26,159 bases of DNA from RGIG4608 sp964534905 (GTDB lineage Bacteria; Bacillota; Clostridia; Oscillospirales; CAG-272), in assembly GCA_964534905.1 (NCBI GenBank), contig CAZHPZ010000014.1, positions 1-26,159 of the forward strand, read 5' to 3'. The notes below the pieces were generated by a model. It did no database searches. It was not told where the DNA came from and saw only the letters and a list, made by a program, of their open reading frames with translations. A program made the translations under genes and the position numbers. Positions 1 through 7,597 of this stretch are shown here, piece by piece; the stretch's first letter is position 1; each line of letters starts with the position of its first letter.

Positions 1-28
1 CCCGCGCTATCAACTGCGCCACGCCCCG
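1..28 (-). tRNA. Partial tRNA (5' end only), probably tRNA-Pro
   Basis: Read on the minus strand, the segment starts with the acceptor strand CGGGGCG, then TG, then the D arm GCGC-AGTTGATA-GCGC, and runs off the window before the anticodon. The layout (7-base acceptor strand, two linker bases, 4-bp D stem) is that of a tRNA 5' half. A first base C is mostly found in proline and initiator tRNAs of bacteria, and the neighbouring tRNA-like gene is proline-type, so tRNA-Pro is the best guess. The anticodon is not visible, so the identity is inferred. A strong promoter lies 10 bp upstream. Confidence 0.8.
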
Positions 29-37
29 ATTTATTTA

Positions 38-66
38 ATTATACCACAAAAGATTAATTTTTGCAA
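38..66 (-). promoter_or_regulatory. Sigma-A-type promoter of the partial tRNA
   Basis: On the minus strand a -35 box TTGCAA (61-66) and a perfect -10 box TATAAT (38-43) are separated by 17 bp. The -10 box ends 10 bp from the tRNA 5' end, as expected for a tRNA promoter. Confidence 0.75.
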
Positions 67-93
67 GTGGTCAAATCTGTGGTCAAACCACTT
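65..93. repeat. Short inverted repeat containing two direct GTGGTCAAA copies
   Basis: GTGGTCAAA occurs at 67-75 and again at 79-87. The pair is enclosed by a 7-bp inverted repeat, AAGTGGT (65-71) and ACCACTT (87-93). It lies between the two tRNA genes. No integrase reading frame is present. It could be a leftover recombination site or simply a hairpin; the sequence alone does not decide. Confidence 0.4.
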
Positions 94-167
94 ATTATGA
101 GAATTTTGCGAAAGAGTATAGTGCCGAAAAAGTCAGTGTTTACAAGGATTTTTGGCGTTTTTTATTT

Positions 168-232
168 CGGGACACCTTGGGGACGGTACCCTGCTCCCAA
201 AGCAGGCGCGCTACCAGCTGCGCTACATCCCG
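168..232 (-). tRNA. tRNA-Pro(UGG)-like gene with a degenerate T arm, possibly a pseudogene
   Basis: On the minus strand the first 43 bases are a normal tRNA-Pro: acceptor CGGGATG, D arm GCGC-AGCTGGTA-GCGC, and anticodon arm CCTGC-TTTGGGA-GCAGG with anticodon TGG. The remaining 22 bases (168-189) do not form a normal variable loop and T arm. There is no TTCGA-type T loop, and only a weak 3-5 bp stem can form around GTCCCCAA. The last seven bases, TGTCCCG, still pair with the acceptor strand through two G-U pairs. The total of 65 nt is about 8 short. The 3' part resembles the ACCGTCCCCAAGGTGTCC palindromes found in REP-like elements of Firmicutes. It may be a hybrid left by an insertion, or an unusual functional tRNA. 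Confidence 0.6.
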
Positions 233-645
233 ATATATATTTTATTTTATAATTAAAATTTAAATTTCCAATTTAAATTAAGAGAGGCGCTACATCCCGA
301 TGTTTATATGCTATCAAAATTAAATTTTAATTCAAGGAAAAGCATCACATCTCAATACTTATTTTAACATCAAAAATTAAAATTTCAATTTTATTTAACG
401 AAAAGCATTACGTCTTGATGTTTATTTTGCTATCAAAATTAAATTTTAAATTAATTCAAGGAAAAACGTCACATCTCAATACTTATTTTAACATCAAAAA
501 TTAAAATTTCAATTTTATTTAACGGAAAGCATTACGTCTTGATATTTATTTTGCTATCAAAATTGAAAATTCAATCTATATCAAGAGAAGTATCACATCC
601 GATACATTCTGTTTTAATTAACAGAATGCACTACGTATCACACTG
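220..645. repeat. Tandem array of decayed tRNA-5'-end repeats
   Basis: The 15-base segment covering the tRNA 5' end and its first upstream bases (GCGCTACATCCCGAT on the plus strand, from 220) recurs in increasingly mutated form at about 287, 342, 405, 466, 529, 590 and 628. Most spacings are 55-67 bp. The last six units include a clean doublet: 342-465 and 466-589 are near-identical copies with a 124-bp period. Between the copies lie AT-rich stretches built on AAAATTAAATTTT-like palindromes. Differences between copies are almost all transitions. No coding potential is supported here. The array is on the upstream side of the tRNA-Pro-like gene, so it looks like repeated duplication of that gene's 5' end and promoter. 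Confidence 0.7.
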
Positions 646-900
646 CTTTATCCGCTCGGTTACATTATATGGCTCAGTGTCAAGCAAATCTTTCGGCTCT
701 GCCCTGATCTACCGTGCCTTGAGCATCGACATTTGTTTTCTCAACAAGCAATCGGCTATCGTTTATTATATCAAACAAAACCGAATTTGTCAACAGAAAA
801 GCGTACAAAACCGCGATTTTCGTAAAAATATCAAGCACATTAACGGGTATCCCGAGAACTTTTGCTCGGGACAACCGTTATATTGTTTTTTCAAAGCGTG
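646..900. other. Non-coding stretch between repeat array and U32 gene
   Basis: No reading frame here has a convincing ribosome binding site or a recognisable product; the open frames present are short and read into neighbouring features. The only structure seen is the hairpin at 842-879. Confidence 0.5.
842..879. terminator. Hairpin downstream of the U32 gene, possible terminator
   Basis: TCCCGAG (850-856) pairs with CTCGGGA (865-871) across an 8-base loop. An outer AACGG/CCGTT pair (842-846 and 875-879) extends it. It lies 22 bp past the stop codon of the minus-strand U32 gene. On the minus strand the T-rich run comes only about 10 bases later; on the plus strand a T run follows nearer by. 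It is therefore a plausible but imperfect terminator. Confidence 0.45.
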
Positions 901-3162
901 CTACTGTATTCTCCTTATCATTCTACCGGCAGGAGCCGAGGTATGTCTCTTATAAGCCGCAATGATCATATCGACCTCATCTGCGCTCTCGTCGGAGAAA
1001 ATAAAATGTCTGTTCTTTATTTTCGCACGCATCAGCTCATCTTCCCTATCTGCCATATATGTGGGGGCACTGTTATAGATAACGTTTCTATGCTCATATT
1101 CACGCAAAACCGGGAATTTCACTCCTCTGCGGTCGGTCAGAACGACCTCGCCGGCTCGGCACGCATCGCAGTCCGCCACCTCTCTCGAAACACATTTTTC
1201 AAGCAGCATAAGCGGAATTCTTCCGTAAACGGAAACGGACACGTCACCCCTTATATCACGAATCTGCGGCAGAGTAAGCTCGGGAGAAAGCATAATATTC
1301 TTCACTCCGAGTCCCTCAAGAAACGCCACACTCTCCGTATTATACACATTGAATCTGAAATCTCCGTGAATCTCATATCCGTGCTTTTTAGCAAGTTCAA
1401 GTGCTCCGAGGTTACCGACAAGAGCATATTTTGCTCCTCTGATTCTTGCATCCGCAAGCATTTTTTCGATTTTTTCGCACTCTCCGTCAAGTATCACGGG
1501 AGGCATTACGATTCCCTCGCACTCACCTCTGTATTTATCAAGCGGAAGATATATCACGTCAAAATATTCTCTTGCAGAATCGGTTATCTGCTCCGCTGCA
1601 TAAAAGCGTGCGCATCTTATGTCCCTACGCTCACCGTTTGCGGATATCGGCTCGTATTTTTCAAAGCCGACCTTGACGCTATTGTCCGCTTCACCACTTG
1701 AGCGCTCGGACAAGGCGCATGACAGCATATCGCAGGCGTTTCTGCGGAGAGCATTAAGAGCACTCACCGGCACTATAACTCCGTCGTCAAGTACAAGATT
1801 CATATCCTCAAGCTCGAAATCGGTTGCTCCGAGCTTAGAAAGGCTCGCCCTTACGCTATCGTACGACATTGGTGCATTGATTGCCCTCTCGGGAATCGCT
1901 CCGCTTGCCGTTACGGATATATCTCCGAATTTCAGCGTAAGACTTGACGGCTCACCGAGTCGGACGGACGCGTCGGCATATATTTTAAGCTTATTTTTCT
2001 TAATTTCGTCTATTTTCTCGCTGCTTGTGAGCGAAACCCTCGAAAATCTTTTCTGCTCCTCGCTTCTTGTTCCGAGCATGGAGCTGTTTATTCTGCTTTC
2101 AAAGTATCCGTCTGTAAATCCGTCACGGGAGAAAATGTGCGAAAGCCTTGTAAGCTCGTCCGCACTTGCGTTGCGACGCTCGTCAAGCAGAGTTCTGAAC
2201 GCTCTCGTTACGCCGAAAACGTATTCTGGGCTTTTCATTCTGCCCTCTATTTTAAGCGACTGCACACCTATATCAATCAGCTCCGTTATGTGAGATGCAA
2301 GCGAGAGATCCTTAAGAGAAAGAGGATATTCCTCTTTTCCGTTAACATTATAGGGTAAGCGGCAGGGCTGTGCACACTGACCGCGATTTCCGCTCCGTCC
2401 GCCGACAAGCGACGAAAAAAGGCACTGTCCCGAATGGCATACGCAAAGTGCGCCGTGAACAAACGCCTCTATTTCGATAGGAGAATTCTTCACAAGCACA
2501 TCCATATCCTGACGAGTCAGCTCTCTTGCACATACCATTCTCGAAAATCCGTATTGCGAAAGCAGCTCCGCCTCTGCAAGATTATGTCCGGACATCTGCG
2601 TACTTGCATGAAGCTCAAGCTCGGGCAAATGACGGTGTATTGCCTGTGCACCTCCCATATCGGCGACGATGAGCGCATCCGCACCCGCAAGATACACCTC
2701 CTCGGCAAATCGCAGATAATTTTCCATCTCTCTTGAATGAACAAGTGTATTCAGGGTTATATATGCACGTTTGCCGTTATCATGGAGCAAGCTTATAGCC
2801 TCACGGAGCTCTTCCGAGCCGAAATTTTGCGCATTTATTCTCGCATTAAAATCTCCGCCGCCGAAATATACGGCGTCCGCACCTGCGGCGACAGCCGCTC
2901 TGAGCGACGCCATAGAGCCCGCCGGAGCAAGAAGCTCGGGAAGCGCTTTGTCGCATCTGCCTTTCGCATTGCTTTTATCCTCGCTCGGCAATACGATTTT
3001 TGCAATATCGATCTCCTCGACAGCTGTGCGGTCTCTATCCGCTCTATCCGCACCGCGTCCTTGAGGTTTTCTTTTCTCTCTCACGGAGAGCGCCCTGTCT
3101 CCGTGCCTTGCGGACCCGGAGGCGGGGCGTTTCATTTTCTTGCTTTTCATTTTTTCGTTCAA
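901..3162 (-). CDS. Peptidase U32 family protein, RlhA-like (753 aa)
   Basis: The core starts near residue 75 (LPELLAPAGS, then AGADAVYFGG) and carries the U32 signature at about 232-270, with Cys240, Cys242, Cys247, Cys263 and Cys267 in the context VHGALCVCHSGQC and GNRGQCAQPCR. In this family such cysteines are thought to hold an iron-sulfur cluster. The E. coli relative RlhA hydroxylates C2501 of 23S rRNA, so an RNA-modifying role is more likely than proteolysis, but this is inferred by homology. The C-terminal part contains a second U32-like region (around CVSREVADCDAC). Residues 1-74 are a charged extension without recognisable domain. The start is a TTG overlapping the zapA stop (TTGA), so translation is probably coupled; an ATG at 3150 is an alternative start. 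Neither has a clear ribosome binding site. Confidence 0.88.
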   Translation of the reverse strand: MNEKMKSKKMKRPASGSARHGDRALSVREKRKPQGRGADRADRDRTAVEEIDIAKIVLPSEDKSNAKGRCDKALPELLAPAGSMASLRAAVAAGADAVYFGGGDFNARINAQNFGSEELREAISLLHDNGKRAYITLNTLVHSREMENYLRFAEEVYLAGADALIVADMGGAQAIHRHLPELELHASTQMSGHNLAEAELLSQYGFSRMVCARELTRQDMDVLVKNSPIEIEAFVHGALCVCHSGQCLFSSLVGGRSGNRGQCAQPCRLPYNVNGKEEYPLSLKDLSLASHITELIDIGVQSLKIEGRMKSPEYVFGVTRAFRTLLDERRNASADELTRLSHIFSRDGFTDGYFESRINSSMLGTRSEEQKRFSRVSLTSSEKIDEIKKNKLKIYADASVRLGEPSSLTLKFGDISVTASGAIPERAINAPMSYDSVRASLSKLGATDFELEDMNLVLDDGVIVPVSALNALRRNACDMLSCALSERSSGEADNSVKVGFEKYEPISANGERRDIRCARFYAAEQITDSAREYFDVIYLPLDKYRGECEGIVMPPVILDGECEKIEKMLADARIRGAKYALVGNLGALELAKKHGYEIHGDFRFNVYNTESVAFLEGLGVKNIMLSPELTLPQIRDIRGDVSVSVYGRIPLMLLEKCVSREVADCDACRAGEVVLTDRRGVKFPVLREYEHRNVIYNSAPTYMADREDELMRAKIKNRHFIFSDESADEVDMIIAAYKRHTSAPAGRMIRRIQ

Positions 3163-3746
3163 ATATCGTCAAAGGATATCATATCGAACATTGCTCTGAC
3201 CTTTGAATTCTGAGCCTGCTCTCCCTTGGGCTTTCTGCCTCTCTTTTTCGGAGCGGTCTGCTCCTCGCCGTCGGCAAGTATTCTCTCAACCGCCGTGGGC
3301 TCGACAGCTTCAGCCTTTTTCTTTCTTCCTCTGCCGGAGGGTACGGATGTGCCCGATGAAAGAATGGTCATCGACTCCTCCTCATCCTTCTCCTTTGCCG
3401 CTCTCTTAGCTGCTCTTTCGTTTTTGAGCTTGAGCGTCTGACGCAGAGAATCTATTTCACGCTCAAGTGATGCCTTTTCCCTTTCCGCACTTTCAAGCTG
3501 CATGGAAAGGTGCTCAACCTCGGAATCCTGAGCCTTAATCATCTTCTGAAGATTATTCTTCTCGGCGCAATACTCAAGACAGAGAATGAGCGCCGCCTCA
3601 ACTCGTGAGCAGCTCTTGCTGTGCAAATGTATCTCTCTGATTCTGCGGTCTACCGCACCGACGATATCATTAAGCTCCTGCTTATCCTCCTCGGTAACGA
3701 TATGGATTTCCGAATTTGCGACCGTAAGGGTATATTTCTGCTTCAT
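3159..3746 (-). CDS. zapA: ZapA-family cell division protein with basic C-terminal tail (195 aa)
   Basis: Residues 1-70 match the ZapA fold (YTLTVANSEIHI, then DIVGAVDRRIREI), which binds FtsZ and promotes Z-ring bundling. A long heptad-like coiled coil follows at about 60-125. Typical ZapA proteins are about 85-110 aa, so this one is roughly twice as long. The extra tail (126-195) holds two AT-hook-like basic motifs, GRGRKKK (138-144) and KKRGRKPKG (167-175), and ends in an acidic/hydrophobic stretch (AMFDMISFDDI). The start at 3746 is chosen because AGGAGG lies 10 bp upstream; the in-frame ATG at 3782 has none. The next gene overlaps the stop, as the zapA-U32 pair often does in Firmicutes. 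Confidence 0.85.
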   Translation of the reverse strand: MKQKYTLTVANSEIHIVTEEDKQELNDIVGAVDRRIREIHLHSKSCSRVEAALILCLEYCAEKNNLQKMIKAQDSEVEHLSMQLESAEREKASLEREIDSLRQTLKLKNERAAKRAAKEKDEEESMTILSSGTSVPSGRGRKKKAEAVEPTAVERILADGEEQTAPKKRGRKPKGEQAQNSKVRAMFDMISFDDI

Positions 3747-3798
3747 TTTGTGTGAGCCTCCTATTTTTATCAAAATTTTCAAAAAAGCATTTTTGCTA

Positions 3799-3827
3799 TT
3801 GAAAAAAAAGCCGTTAAGTAGTATAAT
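3799..3827 (+). promoter_or_regulatory. Promoter of the CDF-mreB-MBOAT-RNHCP operon
   Basis: A -35 box TTGAAA (3799-3804), a 17-bp spacer and a perfect -10 box TATAAT (3822-3827) point toward the CDF gene. Transcription would start near 3834, giving a leader of about 90 nt before the TTG start at 3924. The divergent zapA promoter must lie in the same 177-bp gap, but I could not pick it out with confidence. Confidence 0.65.
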
Positions 3828-3923
3828 ATATAATAATTATAATACATTTGCTTGCATTTGAAAAGAGTTTTCGAAAAATTTTTTTCAAAAATAGTTAAAA
3901 TACTTGAAAATGAGGTCAAAAAA

Positions 3924-5084
3924 TTGACAAACCTACTTATAAAGCTGTTCATTGACGGCAAAAGCTACACCGATTCCCGTGCGGAGCGCAGAGGATACGG
4001 CACTCTGACAAGCGTTGTCGGAATAATTATCAATATTTTGCTCTTCGTGGGCAAGTTTGCGGTTGGAACGATATTCTCATCCGTCGCAATATCCGCCGAC
4101 GCCATCAACAACCTCGGTGACGCAGGCTCATCCCTCATATCTCTCATCAGCTTCAAGATTTCATCAAAGCCCGCGGACCGTGAACACCCGTTCGGTCACG
4201 CACGAATCGAATACATAGCTTCGATGATAGTAGGCGTAATCATTTTGCTCATCGGATTCGATCTTTTAAAGGAATCCTTCGGCAAAATATTGGATCCCGA
4301 GCCTATGCAAAAGAGTGCGATCGTTATAGCCGTTTTGCTCATATCGATTCTCGCAAAGCTCTGGCTCGGACTTTTCTACAAGAAAATAGGGCTTAGAATC
4401 AATTCGGAAATATTAAAGGCGGCATCGGCAGACAGCATATCCGACGTTCTCTCCACATCCGCAACGCTTGCCTCCGTTCTTGTTTGGATCGCATTCGACA
4501 TCAACATCGACGCATACGTAGGACTTGCAGTCAGCATATTTATTCTCATTGCCGGTCTTAAAATACTCAACGAAAACAAAAATATCATTCTCGGTGCGGC
4601 TCCCGATCCCGAGGTTATCGAAACGATCAGATCCATGGCTCTTTCGGATAAGAGAATTCTCGGTATTCACGACCTCATAGTCCACTCATACGGTGCAGGC
4701 GCAACCATCGCATCGTTCCATGCGGAGGTTGACGGAAAGAGCGATTTCTTTGAGGTTCACGACCTCATTGACAATGTTGAAAAGCAGCTTCTCTCGGAAT
4801 ATAACATTTCCTGTACGATACACCTCGATCCGATAGTAACCGATGATGAGCGTGTTACGGAGTTGCGTTCAAGAGTCGATCAAATCGCAAAAAAGCTCGG
4901 CGAAGACGTTCGCATACACGATTTCAGAATGGTCGTCGGTCCCACACACACAAATCTCATCTTTGACGTTGAAATTCCGTTTGAAAACAAACAATCCGAC
5001 AAGGAAATAGTATCTTTTCTCGAATCGGAAATCAAATTGCTTGACCGCACGTATTTTGCGGTGGTCAATGTCGACAGAGTATAA
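3924..5084 (+). CDS. Cation diffusion facilitator family metal exporter (386 aa)
   Basis: This is a CDF transporter: an N-terminal six-helix membrane domain followed by a cytoplasmic metal-sensing domain (about residue 225 on). The TM2 metal-site motif is N62-x3-D66 (SADAINNLGD), the loop motif HPFGH lies at 88-92, and the TM5 motif is D170-x3-D174 (ADSISDV). Zinc CDFs usually have H-x3-D at these places; the N/D plus D/D pattern is closer to manganese or iron exporters, so Mn(II) efflux is a reasonable guess. The start is a TTG at 3924 with GAGGT 7 bp upstream. An upstream in-frame TTG at 3852 has no such site and would begin close to the predicted transcript start. The gene is first in an operon; mreB follows 21 bp later. 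Confidence 0.88.
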   Translation: MTNLLIKLFIDGKSYTDSRAERRGYGTLTSVVGIIINILLFVGKFAVGTIFSSVAISADAINNLGDAGSSLISLISFKISSKPADREHPFGHARIEYIASMIVGVIILLIGFDLLKESFGKILDPEPMQKSAIVIAVLLISILAKLWLGLFYKKIGLRINSEILKAASADSISDVLSTSATLASVLVWIAFDINIDAYVGLAVSIFILIAGLKILNENKNIILGAAPDPEVIETIRSMALSDKRILGIHDLIVHSYGAGATIASFHAEVDGKSDFFEVHDLIDNVEKQLLSEYNISCTIHLDPIVTDDERVTELRSRVDQIAKKLGEDVRIHDFRMVVGPTHTNLIFDVEIPFENKQSDKEIVSFLESEIKLLDRTYFAVVNVDRV

Positions 5085-5105
5085 AAAAAGTAAAGGAGGC
5101 GCTTT

Positions 5106-6107
5106 ATGCCAACGGTGCAGATAGGAATAGATCTCGGCTCCGCCAATACGCTCATCTACCTTAAGGGCAAAGGAATAATATTGACGTCCCCGACCGTTAT
5201 CGCAACAGACAAAGGCACGGACAAGGACGTGGCAATAGGCTCGCAGGCAAAGCGAATGCTCGGAAAGGCGCCCGATTTTATAAAGGTCTCACGTCCCGTT
5301 CGTGATGGAGTTATAACCGACATAGACGACGCAACGCTTCTCGTCACTCGACTGCTTGAAAAGACAGAGCTCGTCTCGTTTTTCTCACATCCCGACGCAT
5401 ATGTATGTGTACCTATAAGATCAACAGAGGTCGAAAGCCGTGCCATGCAAACTGCAATATACGAATCGGGTACGAAAAACGTAACTCTCGTCAGAGAGCC
5501 TCTCGCAGCCGCAGTCGGTGCGGGAATGAAGGTTCTCAGCGCACGCGGCAGTATGATAGTCGATATCGGCGAGGGAACGACCGAAAGCGCGGTAATAAGC
5601 CACGGTGACGTGGTGGTCTCACGCTCCCAGAAAATTGCCGGTTCAAACATTGACAAGGCTATAATAAATTATTTTTTGAATGAAAGAAAAATAGAGATAG
5701 GCGAGATAAGCGCCGAGCGTCTTAAGATAAAGCTCGCAACCGCCACCCCACTAATAAACCGAGGGGACGTGCCGATAGTCGGTCGAAACCTCAAAAACGG
5801 TATGATAATCGCGTCAAGCGCTACGAGCCGTGAAATACACTATGCAATAAAGCCGACGCTTGCGTCCATCGTAAATCAGATAAAATCAACGCTTGAGGCG
5901 GCTCCGCCAGAGCTTATGAGCGACGTATGCTCCGCAGGCATAATGCTTACGGGCGGCTCCTCACTCATACCCGGGCTTGCGGATTACATAAGTGCGGAGC
6001 TTGGGATCAAGGTAGGAATCGCACCTAAGCCTCTCGAATCCGTTTGCACCGGCATAGGAAAAATGCTTGAGAGCGACGGAGAGCTCGGCAGAATGCTTTA
6101 TAAATAA
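5106..6107 (+). CDS. mreB: MreB/Mbl-like rod-shape actin homologue (333 aa)
   Basis: The protein has the full actin-type ATPase layout: phosphate 1 loop IGIDLGSANTLIYLKGKGI at the N terminus, the conserved VSRPVRDGVITD segment near residue 60, phosphate 2 loop VDIGEGTTESAVI near 150, and adenosine motif MLTGGSSLIPG near 280. The length matches MreB/Mbl/MreBH. Family members form membrane-bound filaments that guide cell-wall elongation. The start has AAAGGAGG 7 bp upstream. It is not next to mreC, mreD or minCD. It sits between a metal exporter and an MBOAT acyltransferase, so it is probably an additional paralogue rather than the main mre operon copy. MreB and Mbl cannot be told apart by eye. 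Confidence 0.92.
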   Translation: MPTVQIGIDLGSANTLIYLKGKGIILTSPTVIATDKGTDKDVAIGSQAKRMLGKAPDFIKVSRPVRDGVITDIDDATLLVTRLLEKTELVSFFSHPDAYVCVPIRSTEVESRAMQTAIYESGTKNVTLVREPLAAAVGAGMKVLSARGSMIVDIGEGTTESAVISHGDVVVSRSQKIAGSNIDKAIINYFLNERKIEIGEISAERLKIKLATATPLINRGDVPIVGRNLKNGMIIASSATSREIHYAIKPTLASIVNQIKSTLEAAPPELMSDVCSAGIMLTGGSSLIPGLADYISAELGIKVGIAPKPLESVCTGIGKMLESDGELGRMLYK

Positions 6108-6151
6108 CAAATTACCGATACTTATATAAATACAGAGAGAGGAGAGTATAT

Positions 6152-7588
6152 ATGGTTTTTTCATCGAACGCATTTTTGTTCTTATATCTTCCCCTCTCTC
6201 TTATTTTATACTTCATTTCTCCGCTGAAATGGCGGAATGCGGTGCTTTTTCTCGTCAGCCTCGTTTTCTACGGTTGGGAAAAACACGTATACCTTCTCAT
6301 AATGCTCTTCTCGATAACCGTAAACTACTTCTTCGGTTATCTTGTAGACAAGCTCGACGACAATCCGAAAAAGAAAAAACGAGCACTCATAGCGGCAATC
6401 GTCATAAACCTCTCTGTCTTGGGATTTTTTAAATACGCCGATTTTCTGCTTGAAAATCTCTCGCTCATCCCCGCTCTGAGCTTTATCCGACCGACAGGAG
6501 TATCTCTTCCGATAGGCATCTCATTTTACACGTTTCAGTCGATGTCTTATGTAATAGATGTTTACAGAGGCGACAGCCCCGTCCAGAAAAAATACCTGAA
6601 CTTCGGTGCTTACGTTGCTATGTTTCCACAGCTCATAGCAGGTCCGATAGTCAGATACAGCGATGTTGACCGTGAACTGAACGAGCGAAGCATCACGCTT
6701 GACGACTCAGCCGACGGAGCGAGAAGATTCGTTATCGGTCTTGCAAAAAAGGTTCTTCTTGCGGATACGGCGGGTGCACTTTGGGAGCAGATACGAGATA
6801 TACCGAGAGGAGAGGCGAGCGTACTTCTTCTGTGGCTTGGAATCGTCCTCTATGCGTGTCAGATATATTTCGACTTTTCCGGATACAGCGATATGGGCAT
6901 AGGGCTCGGAAAAATACTCGGATTCCGTTTTCCCGAAAACTTCAATTATCCCTATATTTCAAAAAGCATAACGGAATTTTGGCGTCGTTGGCACATAACC
7001 CTCTCAACCTGGTTCAGAGAATATGTCTACATTCCCCTCGGCGGAAACAGACGCGGAACGGGACGAATGATATTCAATCTCTTTGTCGTATGGGCACTCA
7101 CGGGACTTTGGCACGGTGCGTCGTGGAACTTCCTTATCTGGGGACTTTATTATTTCGTCCTGCTCGTTATCGAAAAGATGTTTCTCTCAAGAATACTCGA
7201 CAAGCTCCCCTCGGCATTTTCACACATATATACACTCGTTCTCGTACTTTTCGGATGGCTGATATTTTATTTCAAAACCGATTTCGGCGGTTTCGGTGCC
7301 TTTTCCTCATATTTGTGCGGAATGATAGGTGCGCTTGATATACCGCTTTGGAATCTCGAATTCAATTACACTCTCGTCAGAAATCTGTTACTCATAGCAG
7401 CTCTGTGCTTCGCCTGCACTCCGTATCCCAAAAAATATCTTCTCTCTTTTAAGAAAAGAATTAAAAGTGAGCGTGCAAAACTTGCATTCTCAGTCGTCTG
7501 CGATACGGCGCTCGTCCTCATATTCTGTCTCTGCGTGGTCTATATCACCTCGTCGGAGTACAGACCGAATATTTACTTTGAATTTTAA
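6152..7588 (+). CDS. MBOAT family membrane-bound O-acyltransferase, AlgI/DltB-like (478 aa)
   Basis: This is a polytopic membrane protein of about 10 or more hydrophobic segments. The hallmark MBOAT block EFWRRWHITLSTWFREYVYI begins at residue 275, with His281, and the predicted catalytic His321 lies in LTGLWHGASWNF. The N terminus (FSSNAFLFLYLPLSLILY) is characteristic of the AlgI subgroup, which moves acyl groups, usually acetyl, across the membrane onto cell-surface polymers. AlgI-type genes usually have an SGNH/AlgJ-type partner next door; none is seen here. The start has an AGGAG site about 8 bp upstream. The gene is 44 bp after mreB, so co-transcription is likely and a wall- or glycan-modifying role fits. 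The acceptor is unknown. Confidence 0.9.
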   Translation: MVFSSNAFLFLYLPLSLILYFISPLKWRNAVLFLVSLVFYGWEKHVYLLIMLFSITVNYFFGYLVDKLDDNPKKKKRALIAAIVINLSVLGFFKYADFLLENLSLIPALSFIRPTGVSLPIGISFYTFQSMSYVIDVYRGDSPVQKKYLNFGAYVAMFPQLIAGPIVRYSDVDRELNERSITLDDSADGARRFVIGLAKKVLLADTAGALWEQIRDIPRGEASVLLLWLGIVLYACQIYFDFSGYSDMGIGLGKILGFRFPENFNYPYISKSITEFWRRWHITLSTWFREYVYIPLGGNRRGTGRMIFNLFVVWALTGLWHGASWNFLIWGLYYFVLLVIEKMFLSRILDKLPSAFSHIYTLVLVLFGWLIFYFKTDFGGFGAFSSYLCGMIGALDIPLWNLEFNYTLVRNLLLIAALCFACTPYPKKYLLSFKKRIKSERAKLAFSVVCDTALVLIFCLCVVYITSSEYRPNIYFEF

Positions 7589-7597
7589 GGAGTTAAA

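Noticed and set aside
61..252. 63-aa plus-strand reading frame beginning VVKSVVKPL
   Set aside because: It runs antisense through the tRNA-Pro-like gene, lacks a ribosome binding site and starts within the tRNA promoter.
287..645. Repeat array as a CRISPR
   Set aside because: The repeats are degenerate, the spacers are themselves repeats of each other, and there are no cas genes.
539..955. 138-aa plus-strand reading frame
   Set aside because: It crosses the end of the repeat array, the hairpin and the antisense of the U32 gene, has no ribosome binding site and matches no family.
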